From: Pardosa pseudoannulata
Lineage: Eukaryota > Arthropoda > Arachnida > Araneae > Lycosidae
DNA length: 64,000 nt
Reading direction: 5' to 3'
Assembly: GCA_032207245.1 (NCBI GenBank)
Contig: CM063500.1
Location: 20,404,024-20,468,023 of the forward strand
Below, one piece after another: positions 20,022 to 32,419 of the stretch (its first letter is position 1; the number at the start of each line of letters is the position of its first letter). The notes beneath the pieces are model-generated. The model was not told the DNA's origin. It did no database searches and worked only from the letters and a program-made list of their open reading frames with translations. Position numbers and translations under genes: made by a program.

Positions 20022-23000
20022 ATGAATAAATTGGAAAAATTTTTTACTACCCTAAATGGAAATAGTCCAAAACTACTGAAAAAGTACACAACAGAAGAAC
20101 TTGTTTCACAGATAAAAGAATATGTTGATTTTACTCCTTATATTTGTAGAAATATATACAAATTATTAATATCTCACAATATAGATGACAGAATGAATGG
20201 TGCAGAAATCTTGAAGTCTATAATGTTTCAATTTAAACTTGTCACAAATTTTATAATAGAATATAAAGATTACAAGGATGAATATTTAAGTTCCACGGGT
20301 GAAAATTTCTGTGGTAAAGCTTTATCTGTATCAGAACAGAAAAAACTTCTAAAAAGGATGACAGAACTGGAACACGTAGAAAATACCATCGTAAACGAAA
20401 TAGATTTCAAAAGCAATTGTAATATGGAAATTAAAAAACAGAAAATTAAGGACAAGCCAATAGAAAATGTTTACGACTTCTTTGATAATTTAACAAATAA
20501 TTTGTTGAATTATGAATGGAATAAAAGACACGGGGCATTTCTGGCATATTGTGCTATTTTTGATTCTGAATTCAATGGTACCATGGAAATAAGAATTGAT
20601 TCGTCACTTTTTACAAAGATTTACGAAATATTAAAATCAGATAAATTTAATGATTTTATTGAAGACAAAACTACTGCTCCTGTAAGAGAGGCTGCCGCAA
20701 AGCTTTTGTCTTCTATATACCCCAGGATACCACCAAATAATATTTTATTAGAGCTTTACAAGTTTCTTGATGAAAGTGACTGGCAAACACAGTACTCTGG
20801 TCTACTAGCAATCAAGTATCTTCGCGAATTTATAACAGACAAATCTTATTTATGTAACAAGTTAGAAGATCTTTTTGGTAAAGCAGATGAAGATGTGAAA
20901 TATCTTTCTGCTGAACTTTTAATATATTTTTATGAATATTGTAATAAGGAATCAATAAAGGAAAAAATGTATTAAAGAAATAGAACAGAATGACGAAATA
21001 TCCATATCAAAGGTTTCTATAATAGAGATTCTTTCTATGGATAAGTTTTTAAGGATAATTCGTGTCTTTACAATTATTTTACTTCTCCCATACCAGATGT
21101 GAGAAAGGCCATTTTAAAAATGGCAGAAAAAATTGAAGACGAGTCTGTAAATTTTTTAGTGGGAGAATTGATTTTGATGGATGAAAAAGATGAAATAAGA
21201 AACGAGGCAATTTGTATTTTAAAAAAGAAAGAATATTTAAAAGAAGATTTTTGCAATCATTTTGGAAAAATTATTGGACAATCTTTGTACAAACCGTATG
21301 CAGAGAATGATTTTGTATCCTATGATGATTTGTATTTTACTAATAGTGGAATAAAAACTTTGGGAACAGATACAATTTTAAGTAATAGAGTAAATTTATT
21401 AAATTTGATTGTAGAGAAAGGAAGGTACAAAGAATTAGAATTCGAAGAAAAGGCAAGTATTGGATTTGTAGTAAGAGAGATTTATAAGATGCATAAAATG
21501 TTGAATGAAGAAGTAAAAGAAACTGAAGATATTAAAAGAATAAAAGTAAGCGAAGAATCATTAAACGGTGATGAAATCATATCCAATGAAAAAATAAAAG
21601 TGAAAATAATTTCACTAAATTTGAAGATTTCCTTACACTTCCAATAAAAGAACTAAAGGCTAAGATAGCCAACCCTTCTAAACAATCTTTACATCCAATG
21701 GCTCAAAGTGTTTATATTGATTATTTAAGATATTCAGTAGTAAAGTCTTTCCCTGGAATAGAAGAAGACTTGACAAATTTTTTTAAATATGAGACATGCA
21801 AGAATTTTGTAGAGTGTCTTACAAACCTGATACTTTTGTATTTTGACAAGGGAAAATTAGATTTAAAAAATTTTCTTATGAAATCTTATGAAGATTTATT
21901 GGACATAAAAAATAACGGAAATTTTCTCCTTTTTTTTGAGAAATTTGGTTCAAGGATATTTGAAAGCTTTTTGTACGTGCATATTTTGAAAGATGAGAAA
22001 AAGATTTTATTTTTTGAAAAAACAATTCTTTTTTATCTTTCAAATTTGGACAAGCTTGAAGATTTGTATTTTGAATCTCTGAAATTAAAATCTCACAAGA
22101 TTTTAGAGGGTTTTCTACGAAGCAGAAAATATTTAGAAGATTTTGTAGGAAGAATGTTAAAAGAATTAGATTTAGAAATATTCCAATTGGTTTTAGAATG
22201 TGTAGAATATTCGTATTATCCTTTATTTGTTAGACCTCTCTTAAATTTAATGACATCAGCAGAGCACCAAGAATCAGCATCCAAATGTTTTTCTTTTATA
22301 ATTCCCAGATTACATTTTAGAGCCAGCACAGAAGTAACAGAATATTACAGAAATAAAATAATAAAAGAAACAGAAAGTTTGGAATGTTTATTAGATTCAA
22401 AGAAGATACCAGAATATACCATAAAATGTCCTATAAAAGTAGAACTTAGAAAATATCAGAAAGACGGTGTTAAATGGTTGAACTTTTTGCATTTGTTTAG
22501 ATTGAATGGAATTTTAGCAGATGACATGGGACTTGGTAAGACTGTCCAGGTACTTTCTTTTTTGTGTAGTGAAATATTTAATACAGATAAGAAAATATTA
22601 ATTATTTGTCCTTCTAGTTTGACAGGGCACTGGAAGTCAGAAGTAGAAAATTTCTTTCCTGGATTTACACCAGTATGTTATAAAAGAAACAAGAAAGATT
22701 TTTTTAATATTTTGATAGTCTCTTATGACACATACAGAAATGACTATACAAATTTTAATGATGAGGACTGGTTTTATGTGGTATTTGATGAAGGACACAT
22801 TCTTAGAAGTTCAAATACACTTTTGTATCAAAGAGTTTTACAATTAAAGTGCAAAAGAAGACTCATTTTGACTGGTACGCCTGTACATAACAGTCTAGAA
22901 GACTTGATAAATATTTTAAATTTGATAATGCCAAATTATTTAGGAAGTGTAAAGTGCATACCTACAATGAATTCTAGAATGAATGATAAAGAGATTAAAG

Positions 23001-23812
23001 AAGTTCACGATAAATTAGAAATGTTAAATAAAAAAATTCTTCCTTTTGTCCTAAGAAGACTCAAGGTTGATGTTCTTACAGATTTACCACCCAAGATAAT
23101 ACGAGATATTAATATTGAAATGGAACCTGAACAGAGAGAAATGTACAGAAGAATCCTAGAAACAGGATTCTTCTGTGAATTCATTGTCTTATAATAATAT
23201 AGAAAAGAAAGCAAGTGGACTGACACGTACACGGGATCTTTTGAATATTTGTGCACATATGGAATATAAAAAAGACACCAAGTGGGAAATCTTGTAAAGT
23301 TAAGGCACTAGAAGACATAATTATGTTATGTGGGGGAGAAGAAATAAAAAATAAGATACTTGTATTTTTTCAATATAAGTCTACAATAGAATACGTCATA
23401 AAAGATTTTACTAAGAAATTTAATCTAAAATATGTAAGATTGGATGGTACGGTTCCTGCTAGCAAGAGATCGAAGATAGCCACAGATTTTAATACTGGAA
23501 ATGTTCCGATTATGTTTCTTACTACACACATAGGCGGATTGGGTCTTAATTTGACAGGGGCAGATACTGTTATATTTTATGAACACGATTGGAATCCTTT
23601 TTAATGATTTACAAGCCATGGACAGGGCTCATAGACTTGGACAGAAGAGGACAGTGAATGTTTTCAGGCTGATAGTAAAAGACACTATTGAAGAGAATGT
23701 GATGAATCTACAGAATTTTAAAGTGTTCATAGCTTCTAGTTTAGTGTCACAGCAGAATACTGAAGTAGAGAGCATGGACACCAAAGATTTATTGGAGAGA
23801 TTCATAAATTGA
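20022..23812 (+). CDS. MOT1: Mot1/BTAF1 TBP-removing Snf2 ATPase, frame broken about six times
   Basis: A Snf2-family ATPase that strips TATA-binding protein from DNA. The N terminus ([20 protein letters not shown]) and the HEAT-repeat block with [14 protein letters not shown] match Mot1. The ATPase part shows [12 protein letters not shown], motif [10 protein letters not shown], motif II as DEGH (typical of Mot1 rather than DEAH), motif [11 protein letters not shown], and C-lobe motifs [19 protein letters not shown] and [10 protein letters not shown]. The total is about 1,260 residues, much shorter than yeast Mot1 (about 1,870), through loss of HEAT repeats. Breaks lie near 20970, 21065, 21615, 23175, 23270 and 23595; the intervening stretches are coding in other frames. 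CCC directly abuts the ATG. Confidence 0.92.
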
Positions 23813-25020
23813 TGTTTTAATATGAAAATAAAAAGTAGGTTTTATATAAAAATTAAAGTATTGGACTTAAGTAAAGAAAAAGAGGTAGGTTTTATGTAAT
23901 ACTTATGTAATACGGTGTTATGTATCCTTATAAGTTGTTAGATATTCAAGTTAAAGGGTATTTATTATAAAATATATATAGAGAGAAGAGGATATCTCTC
24001 AACATAAGTTGTCTTGTTCATGTCTAAACGACAGTTCTGACAGAGAAGGTTTTTGTGGCAAAGATCTCTCTTTTGACATGTGACATGGATAACGCTATAA
24101 ATATTTCTGAATAAATAAACTCATGTTTAACTTAACTCATCTTGTAGACAACAGAAGGTTTTTGTGGAATATTATTTTATTTCCATGTTTCATGGATTTT
24201 AATTTAGACTGAATTTATAGACCACTTGTCCCATAATTGGTATTACACATATGTGTAATACCAATTATGGGACAATAAGAGTTAGTGAATACATTAAGTC
24301 ACACACACACAAACCTTTGTTTAACTTGATGAAGTCAATTCTAAAATAAACTATTTTTATGAATTGATAAAAGTAAAATTACATATTAAACACATTGACG
24401 TGTTAAACACTTTAATTAAAAAACAAACACATTTTAAATTAAATTAATATATTTTTTATGTTTATTTTTCGAGAGAAATGATAGCCTCGTATACGTGCTG
24501 ATTCCATAAAGGGTATTTAAAAAGATTCGCCCTGGAAGTGTTTGTGCTTTATATTGCCATTATTTACTATAAATTTAATTTAATTACAGAACCAGGCGTG
24601 TCCGATGTAAATAATTACATAATAAGATCCATAGTTTGTGAATTTTTACATAAAACTATCTTAATAAGACAAATCTACTGTAAATACTTACATTCTTATA
24701 ACCTTTCATAAGCAAACAAATTTCATGATTACTTAAAAATTTTTAACTTTTGTTTATGTAAAATTTTTCAAATTTTTCTTGTGGATTTACAGCCGGGTAA
24801 AGCCACACAAATTAAACACTTAAAAACAGTTTCATTTTTTTTTATCATGTGTAAAACACCAAGTGAAACTTGGATCTCAAATTCTATACATGGTATTATA
24901 GAAAATTAATTTAAATCACTAGTTCCTCCATCTGTTTTCTATTGTTTAATCTTGTTTACCAGATATATTAAAGATACTCAATACAATTGAAAATATACAT
25001 AGGCAACAAAAATATTGTAA
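23813..25020. other. Long AT-rich spacer with a perfect palindrome
   Basis: About 1.2 kb between Mot1 and Cdc20, with no supported gene. The region 23880-24180 has short similar phrases (gaaggtttttgtgg twice). A C/D-snoRNA-like pair of short boxes (atgatag and ctgatt) occurs at about 24478-24507 but is too weak to call. The palindrome at 24226-24275 is listed separately. Confidence 0.4.
24226..24275. repeat. Perfect 50-base palindrome with no loop
   Basis: The sequence reads identically on both strands from 24226 to 24275, centred on acacat|atgtgt. Pairing fails at the next outer base (c/t). Such exact symmetry without a spacer is rare by chance. It may be a cruciform-forming element, the fused ends of a small inverted-repeat transposon, or a protein-binding site. 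Confidence 0.9.
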
Positions 25021-26062
25021 ATGGACCGTTTCTTACAAAGACAGAAACGTACTTATACCATCAAAATAGAACGTCCTCCCAAATCATACCGAGTGAGAAA
25101 AAGTTTTGCACCTGTTGGGACTCTAATAGCATCCCAGCCGTATAGAGAAATAAAAATCGAGGCACTTATAGACGATTTTTACTCAAACTTGCTTGACTGG
25201 TACAATGACAGGGTGTACTTTGCCATAGAAGAGTCCATTTATTCACACGATTTCTTTTCTTCTGATACATTCTGCCTACACAAGGCGATAGACAGTTCTA
25301 ATAACCTCGGTAAAAGGATCCAATGGGAAGATTCTTGCTGGTCTGAACACAGGGGAACTTCAGATTATCGATATAAATAAAAAGAGAGTGTCGACAATGT
25401 TGAACCACAGTTCCAGAATAGGAATTATCAAGGCTGATGGAATAAAAGTCCTGACTGGAAGTAGAGACAAAAAGATAAAAATTGTCGACATGAGGACAAG
25501 AAAAGTGCTTGAGACAATAGCAGCACACTCTCAGGAAGTATGCGGATTAGATCTGAATAGATGCAGATCCAATCTGATATCAGGAGGAAATGACAATAGA
25601 GTGTATGTATTTGATTACAGAAATCTAGAGAAGCCGTTGAAGAAGATTTCACAGCACAAGGCGGCTGTGAGGGCCCTTAGTTGGTCTCCAATAAGTCAGA
25701 ATTTATTCGTATCAGGAGGAGGCACGGCAGACAAGTCTGTTAAGGTGTGGGATACAGAACTTATAACGGATTCTAGAAGCAATTGTTTGGTCACGTCATC
25801 CAATTTTGGATCACAGGTTTGCAATCTGAAGTGGCTTACTTCTAATAACATTCTCAGTACTCACGGGTACTCAAAGGATGATATTAGGCTGAGCACACCA
25901 TTTGATTTTGCTTGTATCAAGCAATTCCTAGGACACAGGAACAGAGTCATACATTTTTCCATGTCACAGGATGAAAGATTCTTTGCTACTGGAGCAGCAG
26001 ATTCCTTTGTGAAATTTTGGGAAGTGAAGGATGACTCACTGGGAGAACTTAAGATCAGATAA
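25021..26062 (+). CDS. Cdc20/Cdh1-type APC/C activator, frame broken once
   Basis: WD40 propeller that recruits substrates to the anaphase-promoting complex. It begins MDRFLQRQ, similar to the APC-binding C-box. IDDFYSNLLDW marks the family-specific start of the propeller. WD repeats follow, for example VLTGSRDKKIKIVDMR, LISGGNDNRVYVFDYR and SGGGTADKSVKVWD. The last residues are LKIR, the isoleucine-arginine tail that docks onto APC/C in Cdc20 and Cdh1. A single shift near 25290 separates two frames, with clear propeller sequence in the second frame before its first ATG. The N-terminal extension is much shorter than in yeast, leaving little room for KEN or Mad2 motifs. No CCC signal is seen. 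Confidence 0.88.
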
Positions 26063-26993
26063 CAAACCTTAAGGAAGAATGTAAAGGAAGTATTCATGTA
26101 ATTTATTTTTCTAATTAATATATTTGTAGTGTATTAAATAGTTGTTGGCGGTTATTGCGCAATGGGTCATTGATTACCAAGTTTACTTTTCCTTACATTC
26201 TTTCTTGTATTTTACACATGTGAATTAAAAAATAAATTTTTATAGACTAGTCTAGTGTGATCAGTAAGTTAGTGTGTTCTACTTATAAATTAATATCATA
26301 CTAATATAGTATATTTCTAGTGTATTTTTATAGACTAGTCTAGTGTGATCAGTAAGTTAGTGTTTTCTACTTATAAATTAATATCATACTTATATCCTAG
26401 TATGTTCTACTTATAAATTAATATCCTACTTCTATAGTATATTTTACTTATAAATTAATATCATACTAATATAGTATATTTTACTAATATCCTACTTCTA
26501 TAGTATATTCTACTTATAAATTAATATCATACTAATATAGAACATTATACTAATATCCTACTTCTATAGTATATTTCTACTTATATCCTACTTCTATAGT
26601 ACATTATACTTCTATAGTACATTATACTTATATTCTAGTATATTCTACTTCTATAGTACATTATACTTATATTTTACTTATAAATTAATATCATACTAAT
26701 ATAGTACATTATATTTATAAATTAATATCCTACTTATATTCTAGTACATTATACTTATATTCTAGTATATTCTACTTCTATAGTACATTATATTTATAAA
26801 TTAATATCCTACTTATATTCTAGTATATTCTACTTCTATAGTACATTATACTTATATTCTACTTCTATAGTATATCCTACTTCTATAGTACATTATACTT
26901 ATATCCTACTTCTATACTAATATAGTACATTCCACATAACACTCGTCTTGTTTTATTCTCACACTCATACAAAAATGTAAAAAAATAGTTTAA
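26063..26993. repeat. Degenerate satellite-like repeat region
   Basis: From about 26225 to 26940 the DNA is built almost entirely from interleaved short phrases: ctacttctatagta, acattatacttat, attctagtat and cttataaattaatatc. A unit of about 95 bases (with tagactagtctagtgtgat) is duplicated at 26244-26390. The order of phrases is scrambled, as expected from repeated slippage and gene conversion. It sits in the 3' spacer of two convergent genes. Confidence 0.75.
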
Positions 26994-29900
26994 TTAAGCA
27001 AATATTGCACGGAATTTAGTATTAAATGTCTGATAGAAACTACTTATCTGTCTCATCACATCACTATTTGAAAATTCATACTTACTATACCATCTTACCA
27101 TACTGTATAAAACACCATCTATAACACTCAGTGACTTGAAAAGATCTGCAGACCGTACTTTATTCTCACTGACTATCTTCTTCACATTCCCATTCTTGAA
27201 AAAGTCAAGCAGATACGAATTTTTAAGACTATCAAGATAAGGAACCTGTATAAATGACAGAATATTGTGAATATTTCTAGAAGAATAAGCTTGTAAATTC
27301 CTAAGCACGGGACAATATACCTTCCCTGTAGCATCCATAGACAACCTTCTTATATTCTCACATACCTCATAAATCTTCTCATCAAGAGGAGGAAGAACAC
27401 ATTCTCTCTTATAAAGTAAAGGACGTACTTCAAACAAATGTGCAAGGGTATTCATAAACTCTGTTGGTTCAAAAGTTAATCAAATCAAGCTCTAATAAAA
27501 TAGCAAAGACAAATATTGATGGATCTGAGTCTCTATTAGAAATTATTAAATCATTCAAATAACTGTCAGAACTAAAAAATTTAAAAAGAATCTCTTTTTG
27601 TATTTCAATTAATTTTCTTCTGGTCACTTCATTTGTAAATATCCTTTTTAAACTGTAATCAACATCCAACTTACATTCTTCAAGCTTGAATACCAAACTT
27701 TGATTTCCATATGTATTTTCTAAAAGTGGATTCCTTATAAGCGAATCTTCTATATTAAATCCTACTAAACTACTATTGGTATATGTATATACTCCTCTTA
27801 TATTTGGTAACATACTTACCAATAAATTCTGTACTCTTCTCTGTGGTATACCCATAAATACTATATTCCCAAGAGTATCATACCCTCTCCTTCCTGCTCT
27901 GCCTGCCATCTGCTTATAATTTAATGGATCTAGGAGAAGAGTGTCCCCTGCAAATACTACTGTCCTACATGGCATATTTTATACCCAAGGCTAAAGTGTC
28001 AGTAGCAAAAAGCACCCGAAGGTGCTTTTTTTCTAAAAAGAATTTCCGACACATTTCTATATCTTCTATTCATCTGCTCATGGTGAACTCCTATTCCCCG
28101 GAAAAGCATATCAACAAACTCTGGCGATGTGTTTTGGATGTACCTGGTGGTCTCCTCTAACTCAAAATCAGTCACCTTGGTGACTGAATCAAGATACGTG
28201 TATTTTATATTCTTCTTGTCAGTAGAAAATGCATAATTTTTTTCTGCTTCTAAAGATTCTTCTATCCAAGCATCTTTTCCTTTTTCTGCATCTCGGTTCC
28301 TTTTTGCTTTCTTTTTAAATTTCTCATAAGCTCGGTTCTTCTTAACTTCATTATCACATGCTTCTAAGTGCTTGTACACGTGAAGTGCCATCTTGTTCAC
28401 AAAATCCCTGTCAGTATTGAAAATTATGCAAGGAAGCATGTCTTTTTCTTTTAAATCATCTAATACATTTACTAGATTATCAAGAATATACTCTTCATCA
28501 TATCTATCAATATTCTCAAAGGCTTTTTTACTTTCTTTTGTTAAAAGGCGGTACATTTTTTTTACTTGCTTTTCATTTAAGTCGTTATTTTTTACAAGAG
28601 ATTCAAAATATTCTAAAAGATGCTTTTCATATTCCTTACAATCCTTCTTTGTTAAAATGTTACTCTTGAAAAAATTTTCTGGTACTAAAGGATAAATAAG
28701 TTCTTTCTGTTTCTGTGTTAACACTGCACAAATAGAATCAAAAAGTAAAAGAAGCTCTTCAGGAAGAAAGCTTATGTCATTTCCAAATCCGAATTTCTTT
28801 ATATGTTCATAAGAATATGCAAAAAGATTATTTATAGGCACTACTTTATCAGAAAATACATAAGGTTTCAATTCACAATATCTTTCATTGTGTAAAACTA
28901 ATTCACATTTTCTATTTTTTGATTCTTCAATTTTTGACATCCAGTTATAAAAACCTTCTAAATTTCCAAGTGTCGCACTTAAAACAAGCATGGGACACGG
29001 GCTAAGATGAAAAATTCTTTCTATAGGACTTCCCATTTCTTCCGAACTAATTTTATGAACTTCATCTATGATTATGTACCTTATCTTAGACAGTATCCCT
29101 TCCGGCGGAGAATTAAGAATAGATTCTAATAAGGATGGTATGGTAATTAAAACTTGACAGTTGAACGGGTCATTGCTAAAATCCTTCATAAGGGATCCCT
29201 GGATGTTAGTCCTTACATTGGTCTTTGGTGCAAATCTAGCGTATATATCAGCAGAAACCTGATTGGCCAAGGCTTTAGTGGGTAGGCAGAATATGACCAT
29301 ATCAGTATCACTATTCCTCATTATGCTTTCTATTGCATAGAAACATATAAAAGTCTTTCCTGAACTTGTTGGTGCTGCAACCACAGCACTCTTCTTATCA
29401 TCTACTATATCTAATAGTCTCCTTTGCCAGGCATCTGGTTCAAACAGAACCCTGTCGTCTTTCTTAGACCCAAGATTCCTTTTAAGCTTGTCTCCTGTGT
29501 ATTTTAATTGAAAACAAATGTCATAATCACTTGGTGCTGATGTGTCTTCTGTAAAAAATTCTAATTTGCATTCTAAATTCTTTCTTTCTACTATTTCATG
29601 AACAGTTGCTTCAAATCCACATTCAATTAATTTCTGTAATACAAATTCTGATTGACTATCATTATCTAAATATTTTTCTACATATTCTAAACAATTAATA
29701 TAACACGGTATTATTTTTTTTTCATCACAAAATTCAGATCTCTTTTCTAAATTCCATATATCAGAATAATATTCTATTTTCAATAGTAATATTCTTTTAT
29801 GAATATTTTTATTATCTGTTACTACTCCCTCTAACAAATTCTTTCTTACATGTGTATTTGCTTTTTTATACTTCTGAAAAAAATTTCTGAGCCATGTCAA

Positions 29901-31019
29901 GTCTTGTTGGTTTTTTATCTCTTCTAGTCTTTTTTCATTCTGTTCGATTATTGCCTGCTGCTTTTTTGATACTTTTTTTATTTTTGAATTACTTTTCTTT
30001 ATTATCGGAGCAAATAACAATTTACCATTAAAAAGTGATTCAGCAGATTTCTGCATGTTTTTTAAATGGATTACTGCCGACTTCTCGTTTTTCTGTTTAA
30101 AATTTACTAAATAATCTAATTCTATTTTTTCTGGTTTGTATTCTAATATTGGTTTTACATTTAAAAAACATTCTGGAAATTTTATTGTGTCTGTTTCTAA
30201 TACGTATCCCTTTTGAAACAAGATTCTCCCGTCAAATTGCAAATTTCCAGTTAATTTTAAAAATAAAAACAATTTTTGACAAAATTCTTCCGATATTCCT
30301 CTATTTTCTACTCCATAGAATAAAACATCATTATTAAATATTCTACTTATTTCTTCCATATTCATGTTCTTATTTATTTTTATAATTTCCTCGTTTAATT
30401 TATTGTGTAAACTGGATTCTTTATCAGTTGATTCTAAATTAAATTCCTTTCTACATTCATCATTATTGTCTTCTAAAAATATACCAGTCTCATCCAACTT
30501 CTTATCTATAGGATTGTATACAAAAGAATACACAAATGGTATTCTGATTTCCAAATTGTCAAGAAAACCAACATACAAATTTTTACTAGCACACTTATAC
30601 AAAAAAATCTTTGATTTTTCACTCGTGTGTCCCAAAACCAATGCAACTCTTTCGTTTTTTATGTAATCTTCCATTTCTCCCATATTCTTACATGGATAAA
30701 TACTGTTTATGTATTCTATACAGATTTTAAAATAAATATTTTCGTCTTCTTCTACAAAAATCGTCACAACGTCAAACCCAGAAGCGTTCAAATTTGAAAT
30801 CAAGAAGTTAAAGGCGTGTTTAATGGTTTGCAAAGGAAGAGATTTTATGTTAAGATTGTATTCAGAACATATATATCTTATCAAACCATTTCCATGAAGC
30901 ACAAGATGTCCTATGCCAGTGAATTGTAAGCTGATGTTTGTAAATGTTGGAACTTCTTTTTCAAAATATTTCTCGTCTATAAACATTTTAAGGGTGTCTT
31001 TTTCTAGAAAAAAGGACAT
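26994..31019 (-). CDS. DDX60-like Ski2-family helicase, frame broken twice
   Basis: A large DExH RNA helicase of about 1,340 residues. Motifs are APTSSGKT (I), FCLPTKALANQ (Ia), IIIDEVHKIS (II, DEVH as in DDX60), LVLSATLG (III) and QMAGRAGRRGYD (VI). The long N-terminal region before the helicase core and the stretch between motifs III and VI fit DDX60, also found in fungi and proposed to act in cytoplasmic RNA surveillance. Breaks lie at a run of seven A near 28015 and near 27470. The longest frame starts at a TTG; I choose the ATG ten codons in, at 31019, because CCC lies six bases before it. Close alternatives are Ski2/Mtr4, but their arch domain is not apparent. Confidence 0.85.
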
Positions 31020-31025
31020 TTTTGT

Positions 31026-31028
31026 GGG
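31026..31028 (-). promoter_or_regulatory. CCC start signal of the DDX60-like gene
   Basis: On the minus strand CCC lies six bases before ATG 31019, favouring this ATG over the upstream in-frame TTG. Confidence 0.55.
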
Positions 31029-31049
31029 ATAAGCTGTTTGAAACAATCA

Positions 31050-31170
31050 CATGGGTAAATGTTGTTCTCGCACGGGTAAATGTTATCCTCACATATATCA
31101 TTTTCACACGGATAAATGTTATCCTCACATATATCATTTTTACACGGACAAATGTTATCACCTGGTTTTA
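31050..31170. repeat. Minisatellite, unit about 36 bases
   Basis: Three to four imperfect copies of a unit containing cacggataaatgttatcc and tcacatatatcattt. It lies in the divergent promoter region between the DDX60-like gene and the metalloprotease. Confidence 0.75.
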
Positions 31171-31317
31171 CTTCTCATATCTACCTACCATACTTTTATA
31201 ATACTTGGGTACACGATTCTGTAATAAACTATTACAGTCCTATTTAAAACTACAAATTTGTCATCCTGTAAAATTTGAAACCTGGCTTCTTATCAAAAAT
31301 AGAAAAACAAACAATAT

Positions 31318-31374
31318 ATGTGGATTTCATTTATAACACTCGTATTTTCTACTACCACCAACGTAAGATACTAA
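31318..31374 (+). other. Signal-peptide-like short frame in phase with the metalloprotease
   Basis: ATG 31318 opens MWISFITLVFSTTTN, which has the shape of a signal peptide, then meets TAA at 31372. The phase is the same as the metalloprotease frame, which is open from 31375 but has no ATG of its own before the conserved part. A 36-base stretch beginning GTAAGATACTAA (31363) and ending at an AG (31398) would, if removed, join the two in frame. A nonsense change, an assembly error or a very short intron are the alternatives. Confidence 0.4.
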
Positions 31375-31482
31375 ACACTCAATAACACCCCAATAGAGAA
31401 AGATCCATTTAGTAGAAGAAATATTATTCTGGAATATGACAAGAAAAGATTAGAACTAACCAGAGGATCCAAGAATTTTATA

Positions 31483-32355
31483 TTGGACAAATGCAAGTAT
31501 ACAAGACGATCTGTGGATGGATTTGGTTATCTTGATGTCTGTGAATCAGCATTGGGTGGTGTCTTGTGCGACAAAAATACGTGTGTAGAAATAAAATTTG
31601 CAGAAAAAAATAATCCATACAAACTGACTATAAAAGAATACACAAGAAACAATATTCTGCTGAATATTGAATCTCCTTTGAAAAAGGTTGAAATACGGGG
31701 CGAATTTGGTATTGAAAATAACAGAATACAAATTATGGATCATATTGATATACCTTATAGATATATTTTACACATAAGTGTTTCATTTATCAATGACTTC
31801 ATGAGATATGAAGAATTAAAAGATGATGCGTATTCAGATGCTATGAAAATATTTAAATGTGTTAAATCCACAATTGAAAACTTAGACTTTGGAACTTTTG
31901 TGATCAAACTATCCTTAAAAGAGATTGCAAGTAGACTCTCAAGTAACATCATAGATAAACAAACCGGAGATAGTGATTTAAATAAGTTAAAAAACATCTT
32001 TGATAATCAACACACACCATTCATAGATAAACTAGTATCAGCAGATCTGGTCATTTTATTAAGAAATGACAGCATTGCGGATTTAGAAGGTTTGAGTTAC
32101 CAAGGTGGATTTGGCAAACCGAATGGAAAATTTATAGTAGCGAATTTATCAGAAAGTGATGATTGTTTAAGTAAAGGGAAAGTTTTGGTGCATGAGATAC
32201 TTCATACTCTTGGTGCGACACATGATAAAGGGAAAGGAAAATACATTATGAATGAATATTTGATCAGAGATGACTCGTTTATACAAATCAGTGACTTAAC
32301 TAAACGCAATATAAAAAATTTTGTTAGAAAAAATTTGCAATTAAGTGAGTTTTAA
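31483..32355 (+). CDS. ADAM/reprolysin-like zinc metalloprotease (M12), 5' end unresolved
   Basis: At least 290 residues. Near the C terminus is the metzincin site HEILHTLGATHD (H-E-x2-H-x2-G-x2-H-D), followed by a Met-turn-like YIMNEY, so zinc ligands and catalytic glutamate are intact. Reprolysin/ADAM peptidases are secreted or membrane bound and usually have a signal peptide and prodomain. Here a signal-like sequence lies at 31318 in the same phase but separated by a stop. The annotated start at 31483 is a TTG, and the frame is open from 31375. CCCC at 31388-31391 is followed by ATAG rather than ATG. No transmembrane or disintegrin region follows the protease. It is a candidate host-interaction or spore-maturation enzyme. 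Confidence 0.8.
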   Translation: MDKCKYTRRSVDGFGYLDVCESALGGVLCDKNTCVEIKFAEKNNPYKLTIKEYTRNNILLNIESPLKKVEIRGEFGIENNRIQIMDHIDIPYRYILHISVSFINDFMRYEELKDDAYSDAMKIFKCVKSTIENLDFGTFVIKLSLKEIASRLSSNIIDKQTGDSDLNKLKNIFDNQHTPFIDKLVSADLVILLRNDSIADLEGLSYQGGFGKPNGKFIVANLSESDDCLSKGKVLVHEILHTLGATHDKGKGKYIMNEYLIRDDSFIQISDLTKRNIKNFVRKNLQLSEF

Positions 32356-32419
32356 ACTATAAAGACACAATTCTTGTAAAGTGTTCACAGAATCAAGTCT
32401 TTGGTCTAATTAAATTTCA

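Noticed and set aside
20975..21099. Mot1 segments as separate genes or introns
   Set aside because: The sequence between the segments is coding in another frame and shows no splice-site pattern, so single-base breaks explain it better.
24478..24507. Possible C/D box snoRNA
   Set aside because: Only two short box-like matches, and the closing stem was not convincing.
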